From the NCBI GenBank assembly GCA_021851405.1, contig JAJZDW010000022.1, forward strand, positions 1-64,000: a stretch of 64,000 bases of DNA, given 5' to 3'. Shown here one piece after another: positions 9,415 to 18,391 of this stretch. The notes below the pieces were generated by a model, which saw nothing but the letters and a program-made list of their open reading frames with translations, ran no database searches and had not been told where the DNA came from. A program made the translations under genes and the position numbers. This stretch comes from Pseudomonadota bacterium. GTDB taxonomy: Bacteria > Pseudomonadota > Gammaproteobacteria > Steroidobacterales > Steroidobacteraceae. Position 1 is the stretch's first letter; each line of letters opens with the position of its first letter.

Positions 9415-10431
9415 ATGCAACTCGGAATGATCGGCCTCGGACGCATGGGTGCCAACATGGTCAGGCGCCTCCTGAAGGGTGGCCACGACTGTGTGGTGTA
9501 CGACCGGTCGGCGGATGCCGTCGCCGGCCTGGTCAAGGAGAAGGCCACTGGCGCCGCCTCGCTCGCCGAGTTCGTCAAGAAGCTGAAGACGCCACGCGCC
9601 GTGTGGCTGATGGTGCCGGCGGCGGTCGTGGATGACACCCTGGCGGAGCTGATCCCGCTGCTCGCCACAGGGGATATCGTCATCGACGGCGGCAACTCCT
9701 ACTACATCGATGACATCCGCCGCTCTCAGGCGCTCGCCGAGAAGGGCATTCGCTACCTCGACGTGGGCACGAGCGGCGGCGTCTGGGGTCTGGAGCGCGG
9801 CTACTGCATGATGATTGGCGGCGACCGCGCCGCGGTGAAGTCGCTCGATCCGATCTTCGCCGAGCTTGCGCCCGGGATCGGCACGATCGCGCGTACGCCC
9901 GGTCGAGAGGCAGCCGACGGTACCGCCGAGCTGGGGTACCTGCACTGCGGACCGAGCGGCGCCGGCCATTTCGTCAAGATGGTCCACAACGGAATCGAAT
10001 ACGGCCTGATGGCCGCGTATGCCGAGGGTCTCGGCATCCTGCGGGCGGCGAACGTCGGCAAGCGCGCCAGCGAGGTCGACGCGGAGACCACTCCGCTGCG
10101 CGATCCGCAGCACTACCAGTACGACCTGAACCTGCCGGACATCACCGAAGTCTGGCGTCGTGGCAGCGTGATCGCCTCCTGGCTGCTCGATCTGACCGCT
10201 GCGGCGTTGCAGCAGGATCCGCCGTTGGCGAAATTCGCTGGGCGGGTGTCGGACTCCGGTGAAGGCCGCTGGACGATCAAGGCGGCGATCGACGAGGGAC
10301 AGCCGGCGCCGGTGCTCACCACCGCGCTGTACGAGCGCTTCAGCTCCCGGGGTGAGGCGGACTTCCAGGCCAAGGTACTCTCCGCGATGCGCTATGGGTT
10401 CGGTGGACACCTCGAGAAACCCTCGAAGTGA
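9415..10431 (+). CDS. gnd: 6-phosphogluconate dehydrogenase, short type
   Basis: 338 residues, the short decarboxylating type (about 300-340 residues, often NAD-preferring) rather than the 470-residue NADP enzyme. It converts 6-phosphogluconate to ribulose-5-phosphate and CO2. [19 protein letters not shown] is the Rossmann nucleotide-binding start; [21 protein letters not shown] is the substrate loop, and [13 protein letters not shown] holds the catalytic Lys and the Asn. AAGGAG lies just upstream of ATG 9415. A 22-bp gap separates it from zwf, whose product supplies its substrate after lactonase; no pgl gene is seen in the operon. Confidence 0.93.
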   Translation: MQLGMIGLGRMGANMVRRLLKGGHDCVVYDRSADAVAGLVKEKATGAASLAEFVKKLKTPRAVWLMVPAAVVDDTLAELIPLLATGDIVIDGGNSYYIDDIRRSQALAEKGIRYLDVGTSGGVWGLERGYCMMIGGDRAAVKSLDPIFAELAPGIGTIARTPGREAADGTAELGYLHCGPSGAGHFVKMVHNGIEYGLMAAYAEGLGILRAANVGKRASEVDAETTPLRDPQHYQYDLNLPDITEVWRRGSVIASWLLDLTAAALQQDPPLAKFAGRVSDSGEGRWTIKAAIDEGQPAPVLTTALYERFSSRGEADFQAKVLSAMRYGFGGHLEKPSK

Positions 10432-10453
10432 GTCAGGATGGCGGGAGATTCCT

Positions 10454-11833
10454 ATGAACGAAATCCACAACGACGCGTTGGTATTCTTCGGGGCGACCGG
10501 AGATCTGGCGTACAAGAAGGTCTTCCCGGCTCTGCAGGCCATGGTGAAGCGCGGCACGCTCAATGTGCCGGTCATCGGCGTGGCCAAGGCGGGCTGGGGG
10601 ATCGAGCAGTTGCGGGCCCGGGCCCGGGACAGCCTCGAGAAACACGGTGGCGGAGTCGATGAGGCGGCCTTTGCCAAGCTGACGCAGCTGCTGGCCTATG
10701 TGGATGGGGACTACTCCGATGGCGCGACCTTCAGCGCACTGCGCAAGCTCCTCGGCAATGCGCACCGGCCGGCACATTACCTCGCCATACCTCCTTCGCT
10801 GTTCGGCAAGGTCGTCGAGCAGCTCGCCCAGGCCGGCTGTACCGAGGCTGGTGCGCGCGTCGTGGTCGAGAAGCCGTTTGGGCGCGATTTGCAATCGGCC
10901 CGTGAGCTGAACGCCATCCTGCTCGGCTCGTTCGATGAGGATCACATCTTCCGCATCGATCACTATCTGGGCAAGCGGCCGGTGCACAACATGGTGTTCT
11001 TCCGGTTCACCAACGCGCTGCTGGAGGCGTTCTGGAACCGTGATTACATCAAGAGCGTGCAGATCACGATGGCCGAGAACTTCGGCATCCAGGGCCGCGG
11101 CGCGTTCTACGACCCGGTCGGTGCCGTGCGCGACGTGGTGCAGAACCACCTGTTCCAGGTGCTGGCCAACGTCGCCATGGAACCCCCGGCCCGCACCGAC
11201 AGCGAGTCGATCCGCGACGAGAAGGTGAAGGTTCTCAAAGCGATTCCGGAGCTGACGACCTCAGGCTTGGTACGCGGCCAGTTCCGCGGCTATCTGAACG
11301 AGCCCGGTGTCGCGGCCGGATCGAAGACCGAGACCTACGCGGCGCTGCGACTGGCGGTCGACAACTGGCGGTGGCAGGGCGTGCCGTTTTACATCCGCGC
11401 CGGCAAGTCGCTGCCCGTCACGTGCACCGAGGTGGTGGCTCATCTGCGCCGACCGCCGGCCGTATACCCGGGCTGCACGCCGCAACACGACTATTTCCGC
11501 TTCCGCATCAGCCCGCAGACGGAAATGGCCATCGGCCTGAACGTGATGGACGAAGCCGAACTCGGCATTGGCCAGACCAACGAGCTGCTCGCCAGCCGTC
11601 ACGAGGGCGCCAACGAAATGGACGCCTATGAACGGGTGCTCACCGATGCGATGGCCGGGGAGCGCACCCTGTTCGCTCGTGAGGACTACGTGGAGGAGGC
11701 CTGGCGCATCGTCGATCCGGTGCTGAAGGCCGACACGCCGGTCTATCCGTACGAGCCCGGAACCTGGGGCCCGCCGGAGGCGGACCGCGTCGCGCCGCCG
11801 GAAGGATGGTACAACCCGGACCTGTCCGAGTAG
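10454..11833 (+). CDS. zwf: Glucose-6-phosphate 1-dehydrogenase
   Basis: 459 residues. It catalyses the committed step of the oxidative pentose phosphate pathway. [16 protein letters not shown] is the dinucleotide-binding loop, RIDHYLGK the substrate-binding motif with catalytic His/Lys, and [10 protein letters not shown] the preceding family motif. The C-terminus holds [11 protein letters not shown], typical of the last strand. ATG 10454 follows GGGAGA; the frame is open 65 codons upstream, but that part overlaps gnd in another frame. It is the last gene of the operon, followed by hairpins. It is slightly short next to the 490-residue E. coli enzyme but complete. Confidence 0.96.
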   Translation: MNEIHNDALVFFGATGDLAYKKVFPALQAMVKRGTLNVPVIGVAKAGWGIEQLRARARDSLEKHGGGVDEAAFAKLTQLLAYVDGDYSDGATFSALRKLLGNAHRPAHYLAIPPSLFGKVVEQLAQAGCTEAGARVVVEKPFGRDLQSARELNAILLGSFDEDHIFRIDHYLGKRPVHNMVFFRFTNALLEAFWNRDYIKSVQITMAENFGIQGRGAFYDPVGAVRDVVQNHLFQVLANVAMEPPARTDSESIRDEKVKVLKAIPELTTSGLVRGQFRGYLNEPGVAAGSKTETYAALRLAVDNWRWQGVPFYIRAGKSLPVTCTEVVAHLRRPPAVYPGCTPQHDYFRFRISPQTEMAIGLNVMDEAELGIGQTNELLASRHEGANEMDAYERVLTDAMAGERTLFAREDYVEEAWRIVDPVLKADTPVYPYEPGTWGPPEADRVAPPEGWYNPDLSE

Positions 11834-11851
11834 GCGCATACCACGCGCTGT

Positions 11852-11891
11852 AGACGGCCGAAGCGCTCGCTTCCTACACTCGCGGCCGTCT
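11852..11891 (+). terminator. Nested hairpins after zwf
   Basis: A 9-bp perfect inverted repeat (AGACGGCCG at 11852-11860 and CGGCCGTCT at 11883-11891) encloses a second one (GAAGCG at 11860-11865 and CGCTTC at 11868-11873). There is no downstream T-run. It probably ends or attenuates the zwf operon before the sigma-factor gene. Confidence 0.45.
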
Positions 11892-11977
11892 CGGAATGCC
11901 CATCCGGTTGAAATGACCGGAACTCCCTTGCACCCCCAAAACTGACGGCGCATGCTCGTCCGCGGGGGGGCAAGTGA

Positions 11978-12556
11978 GTGGCCGGAGCTGTCAGTCGGTA
12001 TCTTCTCGAGGCCCTGGAATGCGAGGGGCTCCTGCGGGCGTTCCTGTTCCGATACGCGCACAACGTGGCGGACGTCGATGAACTCCTGCAGGAAACCTAC
12101 GCGCGCCTGTTGAGCGCGCAGGGCGAATCCAGTGCCGAGATCCGCTCCGTTCGCGCATTTGCGCTGACGGTGGCACGCAACGTCGCGCTCGACTGGCTGC
12201 GGCATCGGGACGTCGTGCCGATCAATCTGGTTGCCGATATCGCCGCGCTCGATGTGCTCGACGAATCGGCGCAGGTGGAGGAAATCGTCAATGCCCACCA
12301 GGAGCTGGCGCTGCTCGCCGAGTGCGTTGCGGAGCTTCCGGAACGCTGTCGGCAGGCCCTGACGCTGCGACGCGTCTATGGGTTGTCCCAGCGTGAAATC
12401 GCCGTGCGGCTGTGCATCAAGGAAAGTACCGTGGAGCAATTGCTCGCGCGTGCGGTTCGCCGCTGCGCCGAGGCGTTGTTTGCCCGCGAGGTGGGTTCGG
12501 ACCAGCCGTACTCACTGGCCGGTCGCCTGGCGCGCCGGTTGAAACGTCATGAGTGA
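11978..12556 (+). CDS. ECF sigma factor, FecI-like
   Basis: 192 residues. Region 2 is visible as FRYAHNVADVDELLQETYARLL, with the following RAFALTVARNVALDWLRHRD; region 4 is LPERCRQALTLRRVYGLSQREIAVRLC followed by ESTVEQLLARAVRRC. This is the iron-starvation/FecI group, which recruits RNA polymerase to TonB-receptor promoters when released by its FecR partner. The start is GTG 11978, behind a G-rich stretch (GGGGGGG); it overlaps FecR by 8 bp, showing translational coupling. The expected target promoter is that of the TonB receptor at 13643, but the intergenic space there is only 77 bp and I cannot identify a FecI-type box with confidence. Confidence 0.9.
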   Translation: MAGAVSRYLLEALECEGLLRAFLFRYAHNVADVDELLQETYARLLSAQGESSAEIRSVRAFALTVARNVALDWLRHRDVVPINLVADIAALDVLDESAQVEEIVNAHQELALLAECVAELPERCRQALTLRRVYGLSQREIAVRLCIKESTVEQLLARAVRRCAEALFAREVGSDQPYSLAGRLARRLKRHE

Positions 12557-13565
12557 AGCGACGAACATTGAGGAACGCGCAGCAGCGTGGATCGCCCGCG
12601 GTGACGCGCGCGGCGCGGCTGTCGACGCGGAGCTCGCGGCGTGGCTACTGGCAGATCCGCGCCATCGCGCCGCCTATCTGCGGCTGGCTGAGGCCTGGGC
12701 CCGGACCGAGCGCCTGGCGCGGCTGCGCCCGCGCAGCGATGCCATCGACGCGGATCTGCTGGCGCCGGCCGGCGAGCGCAGAGGAGCGCGGCTTACGGTC
12801 GCTCCACGGTTGCGCCGCCATGGCGCGGCTGCAGTGGCGGTCGCGGCGGCCCTGGCGGGCCTGCTGACGTGGTGGAATTTCACCCCTCGCGGCGCGGTCG
12901 AGATGATTCGCACCGGTCCCGGTACGCTCTCGCGCGTAATGCTCACCGACGGTACGGTTGTGACCCTCAATGCGAACACCGAACTGCGCGTGCAGTTCAC
13001 TCGCGCGACGCGGACCGTGGTCCTGATGCATGGAGAGGCGCAATTCAACGTCATCCACCATGATCGCTGGCCGTTCCAGGTCCGCGCTGATGGGCGCACT
13101 GTGCGCGACGTGGGCACCGTATTCGACGTGCGGCGCCACGATGCGCATACCGTGCAGATCTTCGTTCGCCGGGGCCGGGTCGCGGTGCTGCCGCCGGCCG
13201 GCGTCTCGGGCGTTTCGGCAGGCGCCTTACCGGTGCTGTGGGCCGACGATGAGGCCATGGTGACGGCGCATCGCGTCGTGGTGCGCCATAGCTCTGCCCG
13301 AGAGATCACGCGACAGCTGCAGTGGCTGCGACGCCGGCTCAATTTCCGCGGTGAGACGCTCGGTCGGGCCGTTGCGCAGTTCAACCGCTCCAATTACCGC
13401 AAGATCGTCATCGCCGACCCGGCGCTCGGGGGACTGCGCATCGGCGGAACGTTCCGGGTCCTCGCCGTGCACAGTTTCGTCGCGGCCCTCGCCCGCTCGT
13501 TCAACATCCAGTCCCTGCCCGGCCCGCATCACACGATCCTGCTGTACCGTTCCGCTACCAAGTGA
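12549..13565 (+). CDS. FecR-like anti-sigma/sigma regulator
   Basis: 338 residues. The N-terminal DUF4880-type cytoplasmic segment (AAAWIARGDARG, LLADPRHRAAYLRLAEAW) binds sigma in the family; one membrane helix follows at about 94-112 (AAVAVAAALAGLLTWW). The periplasmic part is the FecR domain (GPGTLSRVMLTDGTVVTLN, GEAQFNV, VRDVGTVFDVR). The C-terminal 90 residues (RRLNFRGETLGRAVAQFNR) resemble the STN-like secretin/TonB fold that contacts the receptor's signalling domain. It transmits ligand occupancy of the TonB receptor to the sigma factor encoded just upstream. Confidence 0.9.
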   Translation: MSEATNIEERAAAWIARGDARGAAVDAELAAWLLADPRHRAAYLRLAEAWARTERLARLRPRSDAIDADLLAPAGERRGARLTVAPRLRRHGAAAVAVAAALAGLLTWWNFTPRGAVEMIRTGPGTLSRVMLTDGTVVTLNANTELRVQFTRATRTVVLMHGEAQFNVIHHDRWPFQVRADGRTVRDVGTVFDVRRHDAHTVQIFVRRGRVAVLPPAGVSGVSAGALPVLWADDEAMVTAHRVVVRHSSAREITRQLQWLRRRLNFRGETLGRAVAQFNRSNYRKIVIADPALGGLRIGGTFRVLAVHSFVAALARSFNIQSLPGPHHTILLYRSATK

Positions 13566-13642
13566 GGATGATGGCGGTATAGGAAACTCCGGCGCCATCC
13601 GTCGACACTCAGGCACACGAAGAAAACGACTGAGGGGGTCGC

Positions 13643-16186
13643 ATGCTACGCATCGCACGATGGCGGTGGATCTTGCCGATGGCTCTGCTGCTTTGCGCCT
13701 CGATGGCGAGCGCGCCGATCGCAGCTGCCGCAGACCATTCGATCGCATTCAACATTTCCGCGCAGCCGATGCCCGCAGCTCTGCGCGCGTTCGCGCACCA
13801 GGCGCACCTGCAGCTGTTGTTCGATTACCGGGCGCTCGAGCACCTCCAGGCGCACCGACTCACCGGACGCATGGGTGCCCGTGCGGCATTGCAGCGGCTG
13901 CTCCTTGGCTCCGGCTTCACGTTCACCCGGGTGAATGCGCGCACCATCGCGATCCGTCGTGCCGGTACCACGGATCGCCCATCGCCTCCGTCGCAAAGCT
14001 CGGTTGCACCCGATTCCCCGCCGCCGCGGCCCACGATTAGCCCAGCTCGGGTGCGCAAGCGACCTCCGGCCTTGCAGACGGTTCTGGTCGAGGCGCGATT
14101 CATCTCCAAGGCGGGCTTCAGTGCCATGAAGATGAATCTCCCGGCCAAAGATACCCCGTTCTCCATCTCGACCTACACGCAGAGCTTCATGCATGCCATC
14201 GAGGCGCAGCAGGTCTCTTCGCTCTACTCCTACATGACCGGCATCCAGAGCGCCGGCTCGACCGGCTACGACATCGTGTTCCGCGGCTTCGAGAGCGGTG
14301 CAAATGACCAGAATTCGATCCTGGTGGACGGACTGCCGGGCCTGGAGACCCGCTTCGGCTCCCCGGTGACGATCGGCATCCAGCGCATCGATGTGGTGCG
14401 CGGGCCCGCCTCGGTGATGAACGGCGAGGAACAGCCCGGCGGGTTCATCAACCTGGTGACTAAAAAGCCCCAACCCCGCACGTCGGTCGAGCTGTCGGCG
14501 ATCGGCACGACCTACGACGGGCACGGTGTCGGGGTGACCCAGCGGCCGGGATTCACGGCCGGGATGGACGCGACCGGACCGATCGCCGGCAATCGTCATT
14601 TTCTCTATCGACTCATCTTTTCCGACCAGAATGCCGACACCTACCGCACGTACGCCTACAACCGCAATATCTACCTCGCACCGAGCTTCACGTGGCGCAT
14701 CTCCGCGGCGACGAAGCTGACGCTGCAATACGTCTACCAGGCGCTTCGATACAGCTACGACAGTTACCTGGTCGCGCCCAACAACGACATCAATCTGGTG
14801 GCGCCCATCACGACCCGCTACCAGCAGCCGAACGATTACGGGACGGAGCATGGCAGCGTCCTGTCGATGTTCTTCGTGCATCGGTTCGCCAACGGCTGGA
14901 CGTGGCACCTGGAGACGCGTGATGTGTGGCACACGGACGAGGCGCACGGCTTTGACATGTACGCGATCAGCAAGAATCTGCAATTCATCCAGCGGCGCGC
15001 CCGTGGTCAGGTGAATCAGCGTGGCTACCATTATGCCGATACGCACCTGCAGATGAAGTTCGGTACGCTGGGCATCACGCACAGCATGGTGGCGGGGTTG
15101 ACCGTCGGCCGGGATTCGGCCTATGAGGATCGCACGCAGTTCTTCAATGCACCCGCGACTGGCCCGGACTCACTAAACATCAGCATCTACGATCCGAGTT
15201 ACGCGAATGTGCCGCCGCTCTCCTCGCTGCCATTGGTGGCGCCGGGGCACAGCACGCTCCTCGATGACCGCAACGAGGTGATCGAGAATTTCGGGGCGTA
15301 CATGGCCGATGAGTTGTCGTTCGGGCACCATTGGAAGGGTTCGATCGGCCTGCGCTACGCTTACGACAAGCAGTGGCAGCGCACTTTCTATCCGATTCTC
15401 GGGAGCTGGTCGGCAGAGTCTGTGTCGACGGCGCACGACGTGTTGCCTATGGGCGGCATCGTCTATCAGCCGGACAAGCACTGGAGTCTGTACGCCAGCT
15501 ACAGCACGTCGTTCGAGCCGCCGGCCTCGAACGCCATCAGCATCGACGGCACGAGCAATTTTGTGCCCACGTCGGCGACGCAGTACGAGGTAGGGGAGAA
15601 GGACAGCTTTCAGCATGGCCGATTCGACTCCACACTCGCGCTGTTTCGGATCGACGAGAAGAATACCTTCAGCCATTTCGCCTGCGCCAACTATGGAACC
15701 TGCTACGAGCAGGTGGGCACGGCGCAATCCAAGGGCGTGGAGTTCGAGTTGAATGCCCGGCCGCTGCCAAATTGGCAGATCACCGCCGGGGCGGCCTATA
15801 CGCGCGCACAGGTCACGCAGTCCACCGACCCGTACGAGATCGGGTTGCAGCTGCCGAACGTGCCGCGAATGGCCGAACACCTCTGGTCGCGATATCAGTT
15901 CTCGACGCCGGCGCTGCGGGGTTTTGGGTTCGGGCTCGGGCTCATTCATGACGGCCAGCGCAATGGCATCAGCCCGACCGGCGCCGAGCCGATGTTGATC
16001 TTGCCGGCCTATACGCGGGTCGACACTGCGCTCTATTACGTGCGCTCAAAGTACACGCTGACCTTCAAGGTGACCAACTTGCTCGATGCCACCTATTACC
16101 AGAGCTCTGGATTCACCAATAATCTCAGTGTCCTGCCCGGAGCGCCGCGCACCTTCACGCTCGCGGCGCGGGTGTATCTGCAATGA
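13643..16186 (+). CDS. TonB-dependent transducer receptor with STN domain
   Basis: 847 residues. A signal peptide (residues about 1-30) ends near AAAADH. An STN signalling domain follows at 32-105 (FNISAQPMPAALRAFA, LTGRMGARAALQRLL), then a plug at about 150-290 (DIVFRGF, SILVDGLPGLE, IDVVRGPASVMNGEEQPGG, INLVTKKP) and a 22-strand barrel ending in LAARVYLQ with an aromatic-rich end. It is of the ferric-siderophore (FhuA/FecA transducer) type. The STN domain and the sigma/FecR pair upstream make it a signalling receptor. A proline-rich linker (residues about 113-133) sits between STN and plug. Its stop overlaps the next start by 4 bp. Confidence 0.93.
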   Translation: MLRIARWRWILPMALLLCASMASAPIAAAADHSIAFNISAQPMPAALRAFAHQAHLQLLFDYRALEHLQAHRLTGRMGARAALQRLLLGSGFTFTRVNARTIAIRRAGTTDRPSPPSQSSVAPDSPPPRPTISPARVRKRPPALQTVLVEARFISKAGFSAMKMNLPAKDTPFSISTYTQSFMHAIEAQQVSSLYSYMTGIQSAGSTGYDIVFRGFESGANDQNSILVDGLPGLETRFGSPVTIGIQRIDVVRGPASVMNGEEQPGGFINLVTKKPQPRTSVELSAIGTTYDGHGVGVTQRPGFTAGMDATGPIAGNRHFLYRLIFSDQNADTYRTYAYNRNIYLAPSFTWRISAATKLTLQYVYQALRYSYDSYLVAPNNDINLVAPITTRYQQPNDYGTEHGSVLSMFFVHRFANGWTWHLETRDVWHTDEAHGFDMYAISKNLQFIQRRARGQVNQRGYHYADTHLQMKFGTLGITHSMVAGLTVGRDSAYEDRTQFFNAPATGPDSLNISIYDPSYANVPPLSSLPLVAPGHSTLLDDRNEVIENFGAYMADELSFGHHWKGSIGLRYAYDKQWQRTFYPILGSWSAESVSTAHDVLPMGGIVYQPDKHWSLYASYSTSFEPPASNAISIDGTSNFVPTSATQYEVGEKDSFQHGRFDSTLALFRIDEKNTFSHFACANYGTCYEQVGTAQSKGVEFELNARPLPNWQITAGAAYTRAQVTQSTDPYEIGLQLPNVPRMAEHLWSRYQFSTPALRGFGFGLGLIHDGQRNGISPTGAEPMLILPAYTRVDTALYYVRSKYTLTFKVTNLLDATYYQSSGFTNNLSVLPGAPRTFTLAARVYLQ

Positions 16187-17355
16187 GGCGGAGCCGATCT
16201 GCACTCACGGTGTGGGCTGGGGCCGCGGCGCTCGGGCTGGCGGGACCGGGGTGTGCCTGGGCGGGCGCGGGGGTCGGTGGGCCGGCGACGGTGGAGTGGC
16301 AGTTGCCGCCGGCGCCCATCCACGCCGTGCAGACGCGTGCACAGAATCTCGCCGGGATGCGCGAGGGTCGCACGCTGCCGGGCTCAGAAGTGCTCCAGCC
16401 GACGCTGGATCCTCTATTGAAGCGCTTTAGGCCACATTACGCCCGGACGCTGAGCGGCACGCTGCGATTGATGTGTTCGGACACGATGCCGGCACTCGTG
16501 CGTTCGTGGCTGCGCTCGTTCGCGCACGACTATCCGCAGGTGCATGTCGTGTTCGGTCCGCCGTTCGAGGGCAGCGACGGCGCAACGGCGTTGCGGGATG
16601 GACGTCTCGATGTCGCGTTCGTTTCGCGGGAGCTGAAGCCGACCGACGTCACGTCGTTCCGGGCCAAGTACGGCTATCGGCCGACCAGCATTCCGGTATC
16701 CGGGGGCTCGTGGCGCCACTTCGGTTACTTAGATGCCGTAGCCGTCATCGTCAATCCCCGCAATCCGGTCAAGCGCCTGACGCTCACGCAGCTCGATGCC
16801 ATCTTCTCCCGTTCGCACCTGCGCGGGGATCGCCCTGCGCTGACCTGGGGGGCCGTGGGGGCACGCGGGGCCTGGGCGAATCGGCCGATCCACGTCTATG
16901 GCATCAAGCCCTGGAACGGGTTCGAGGAGTTCGTGCGCGAACGTGTGCTCGATCGGGCCGGGCGGCGCGGGCACTGGCGCAAGGGGATGCGCTTCAGTCG
17001 CACGGTGTTCCCGCTCGCCCGGCGCATCGCTGCGGATCCGGAGAGCATCGGTTATACCGGCCTCGCCTTCGTCGATGCGGGGGTGAAGATCCTCGCGCTG
17101 GGCCGGGGTGCCCAGGCACGCTCCCCGACGTATACGAATGTCGCGCTGGCGCGCTATCCGCTCAGCCGCGTGATCTATGCGAACGTGAATCTGCGTCCAG
17201 GTGGGCAGCTCTCGCCGGTTGTGCAGGAGTTTCTGCGTCTGATTCTCAGTCGCCGCGGGCAGCGGGACGTGCGCCGCCAGGGGGTGTTCGTGCCGTTGCG
17301 CGAGTTCCAGGTGCGCGCTGCATTGCAGCGGGCCCGTCTGACCAATGGAGGCTGA
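16183..17355 (+). CDS. PstS-like periplasmic binding protein
   Basis: 390 residues with an N-terminal signal peptide (to about AWAG). The body has the phosphate-binding-protein pattern: GTLRLMCSDTMPALVRSWL, then GSDGATALRDGRLDVAFVSR, and later VIVNPRNPVKRLTLTQLDAIF. In PstS-type proteins serines, the GS loop and the SR motif hold the oxyanion. The first 60 mature residues have no match I recognise. It is translationally coupled (ATGA) to the TonB receptor, an unusual partner for a PstS fold, since phosphate ABC genes are not nearby. It may bind an anionic ligand or ferric complex delivered by the receptor; this is inferred. Confidence 0.75.
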   Translation: MRRSRSALTVWAGAAALGLAGPGCAWAGAGVGGPATVEWQLPPAPIHAVQTRAQNLAGMREGRTLPGSEVLQPTLDPLLKRFRPHYARTLSGTLRLMCSDTMPALVRSWLRSFAHDYPQVHVVFGPPFEGSDGATALRDGRLDVAFVSRELKPTDVTSFRAKYGYRPTSIPVSGGSWRHFGYLDAVAVIVNPRNPVKRLTLTQLDAIFSRSHLRGDRPALTWGAVGARGAWANRPIHVYGIKPWNGFEEFVRERVLDRAGRRGHWRKGMRFSRTVFPLARRIAADPESIGYTGLAFVDAGVKILALGRGAQARSPTYTNVALARYPLSRVIYANVNLRPGGQLSPVVQEFLRLILSRRGQRDVRRQGVFVPLREFQVRAALQRARLTNGG

Positions 17356-17359
17356 CACG

Positions 17360-18391
17360 ATGCACGCGACATCAGTGCGGCCTCTCGGGGTGCTGGCGGC
17401 CGGCATCTTGCTGCTGACCATAGGGCTGCCGGCGGCGGCCGGGACCGGATTCCCGTATCGCCTGATGCGTCGCATCGCGTTGCCGGCCACAGGCGTCGTG
17501 CACGCGCTGCTGTTCGATCCGCAGACCCGAGTGATCTACGTCGCTCAGGGACATCGAATCGAGGGCTATTCTCCGGCCGGAAAGCCGCTCGCGCTTCACC
17601 GCCGGCTCGGCGGGACGGTGAGCGCGTTGGCGCGCACGCAATCCGGGCAGATCGTCGCGGCGGTGCGCGCGCCGGCGCAGCTCGTGTTTCTGTCGCCGCG
17701 CACGCTCGCCGTCGAGCATCAACGCTCGCTCGATTCGGGACGGCCTGCCGCGCTGCTCTATGACCGCACCGCCCGCATGCTCTTTCTCGAGAGCCGCTCG
17801 AACGGGTCCATCGTGCGGCTCGATCCGCTCTCCGGTCGGCCGTTGGGGCGGGTACGGATCCTCGGTGCGCTGGGCCAGATGGCGGGCAACGGACGCGGCA
17901 CTCTGTATGTCACGAACACGGCACGCAATGCGCTCGAGGTCATCGACGCGCGCACGATGCGTCGTGCCGGCTCGATTCCACTGAGCCGCTGCCACGCGCC
18001 GAGCGGGTTGGCCATGGACAGAGTCGGCCGGCGGCTGTTCGTCGGCTGTGCCAACGGTCGGGCGCTGATCGTCGATGCGGACCTTGGGTTCACGTTCGTG
18101 CGCTTGCCCCTCCCGGGTGGCCCGCGGCTGCACGCGGCGTTCGCATTTCACCCCTTCGGTGCGCACGGCTGGAAGGGCGGGGCGTTCTTTGCCGGCGCCA
18201 AGGCCGTGGCGGGGATTCAGATGCAGGCATTCATTCGATATCGCAATCACGGGCAGTTGCCGCTTCCGGCGCGGTGCAGCGCTTTGGCGTTGGCGGCACC
18301 GGTCGGGGAGCTGTGGCTCGCCCTCGCGTCCGCTGCGACGGGGCGGCCCGTCATCTGGGTGCTCGGCGCCGGCCGATCGGAGGCGCAATGA
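17360..18391 (+). CDS. Secreted beta-propeller (YVTN-like) protein
   Basis: About 343 residues. The signal peptide is LGVLAAGILLLTIGLPAAAG. The remainder shows repeated short blades: VHALLFDPQTRVIYVAQG, LLYDRTARMLFLES, GQMAGNGRGTLYVTNTARN and LAMDRVGRRLFVGCANG, typical of a seven-bladed YVTN/NHL-like propeller. No catalytic motif is seen; such proteins usually bind ligands or proteins. I chose ATG 17360 because GGAGG ends 8 bp upstream; ATG 17345 overlaps that box. It sits between the binding protein and the duplicated secreted protein, with overlaps on both sides. Confidence 0.65.
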   Translation: MHATSVRPLGVLAAGILLLTIGLPAAAGTGFPYRLMRRIALPATGVVHALLFDPQTRVIYVAQGHRIEGYSPAGKPLALHRRLGGTVSALARTQSGQIVAAVRAPAQLVFLSPRTLAVEHQRSLDSGRPAALLYDRTARMLFLESRSNGSIVRLDPLSGRPLGRVRILGALGQMAGNGRGTLYVTNTARNALEVIDARTMRRAGSIPLSRCHAPSGLAMDRVGRRLFVGCANGRALIVDADLGFTFVRLPLPGGPRLHAAFAFHPFGAHGWKGGAFFAGAKAVAGIQMQAFIRYRNHGQLPLPARCSALALAAPVGELWLALASAATGRPVIWVLGAGRSEAQ

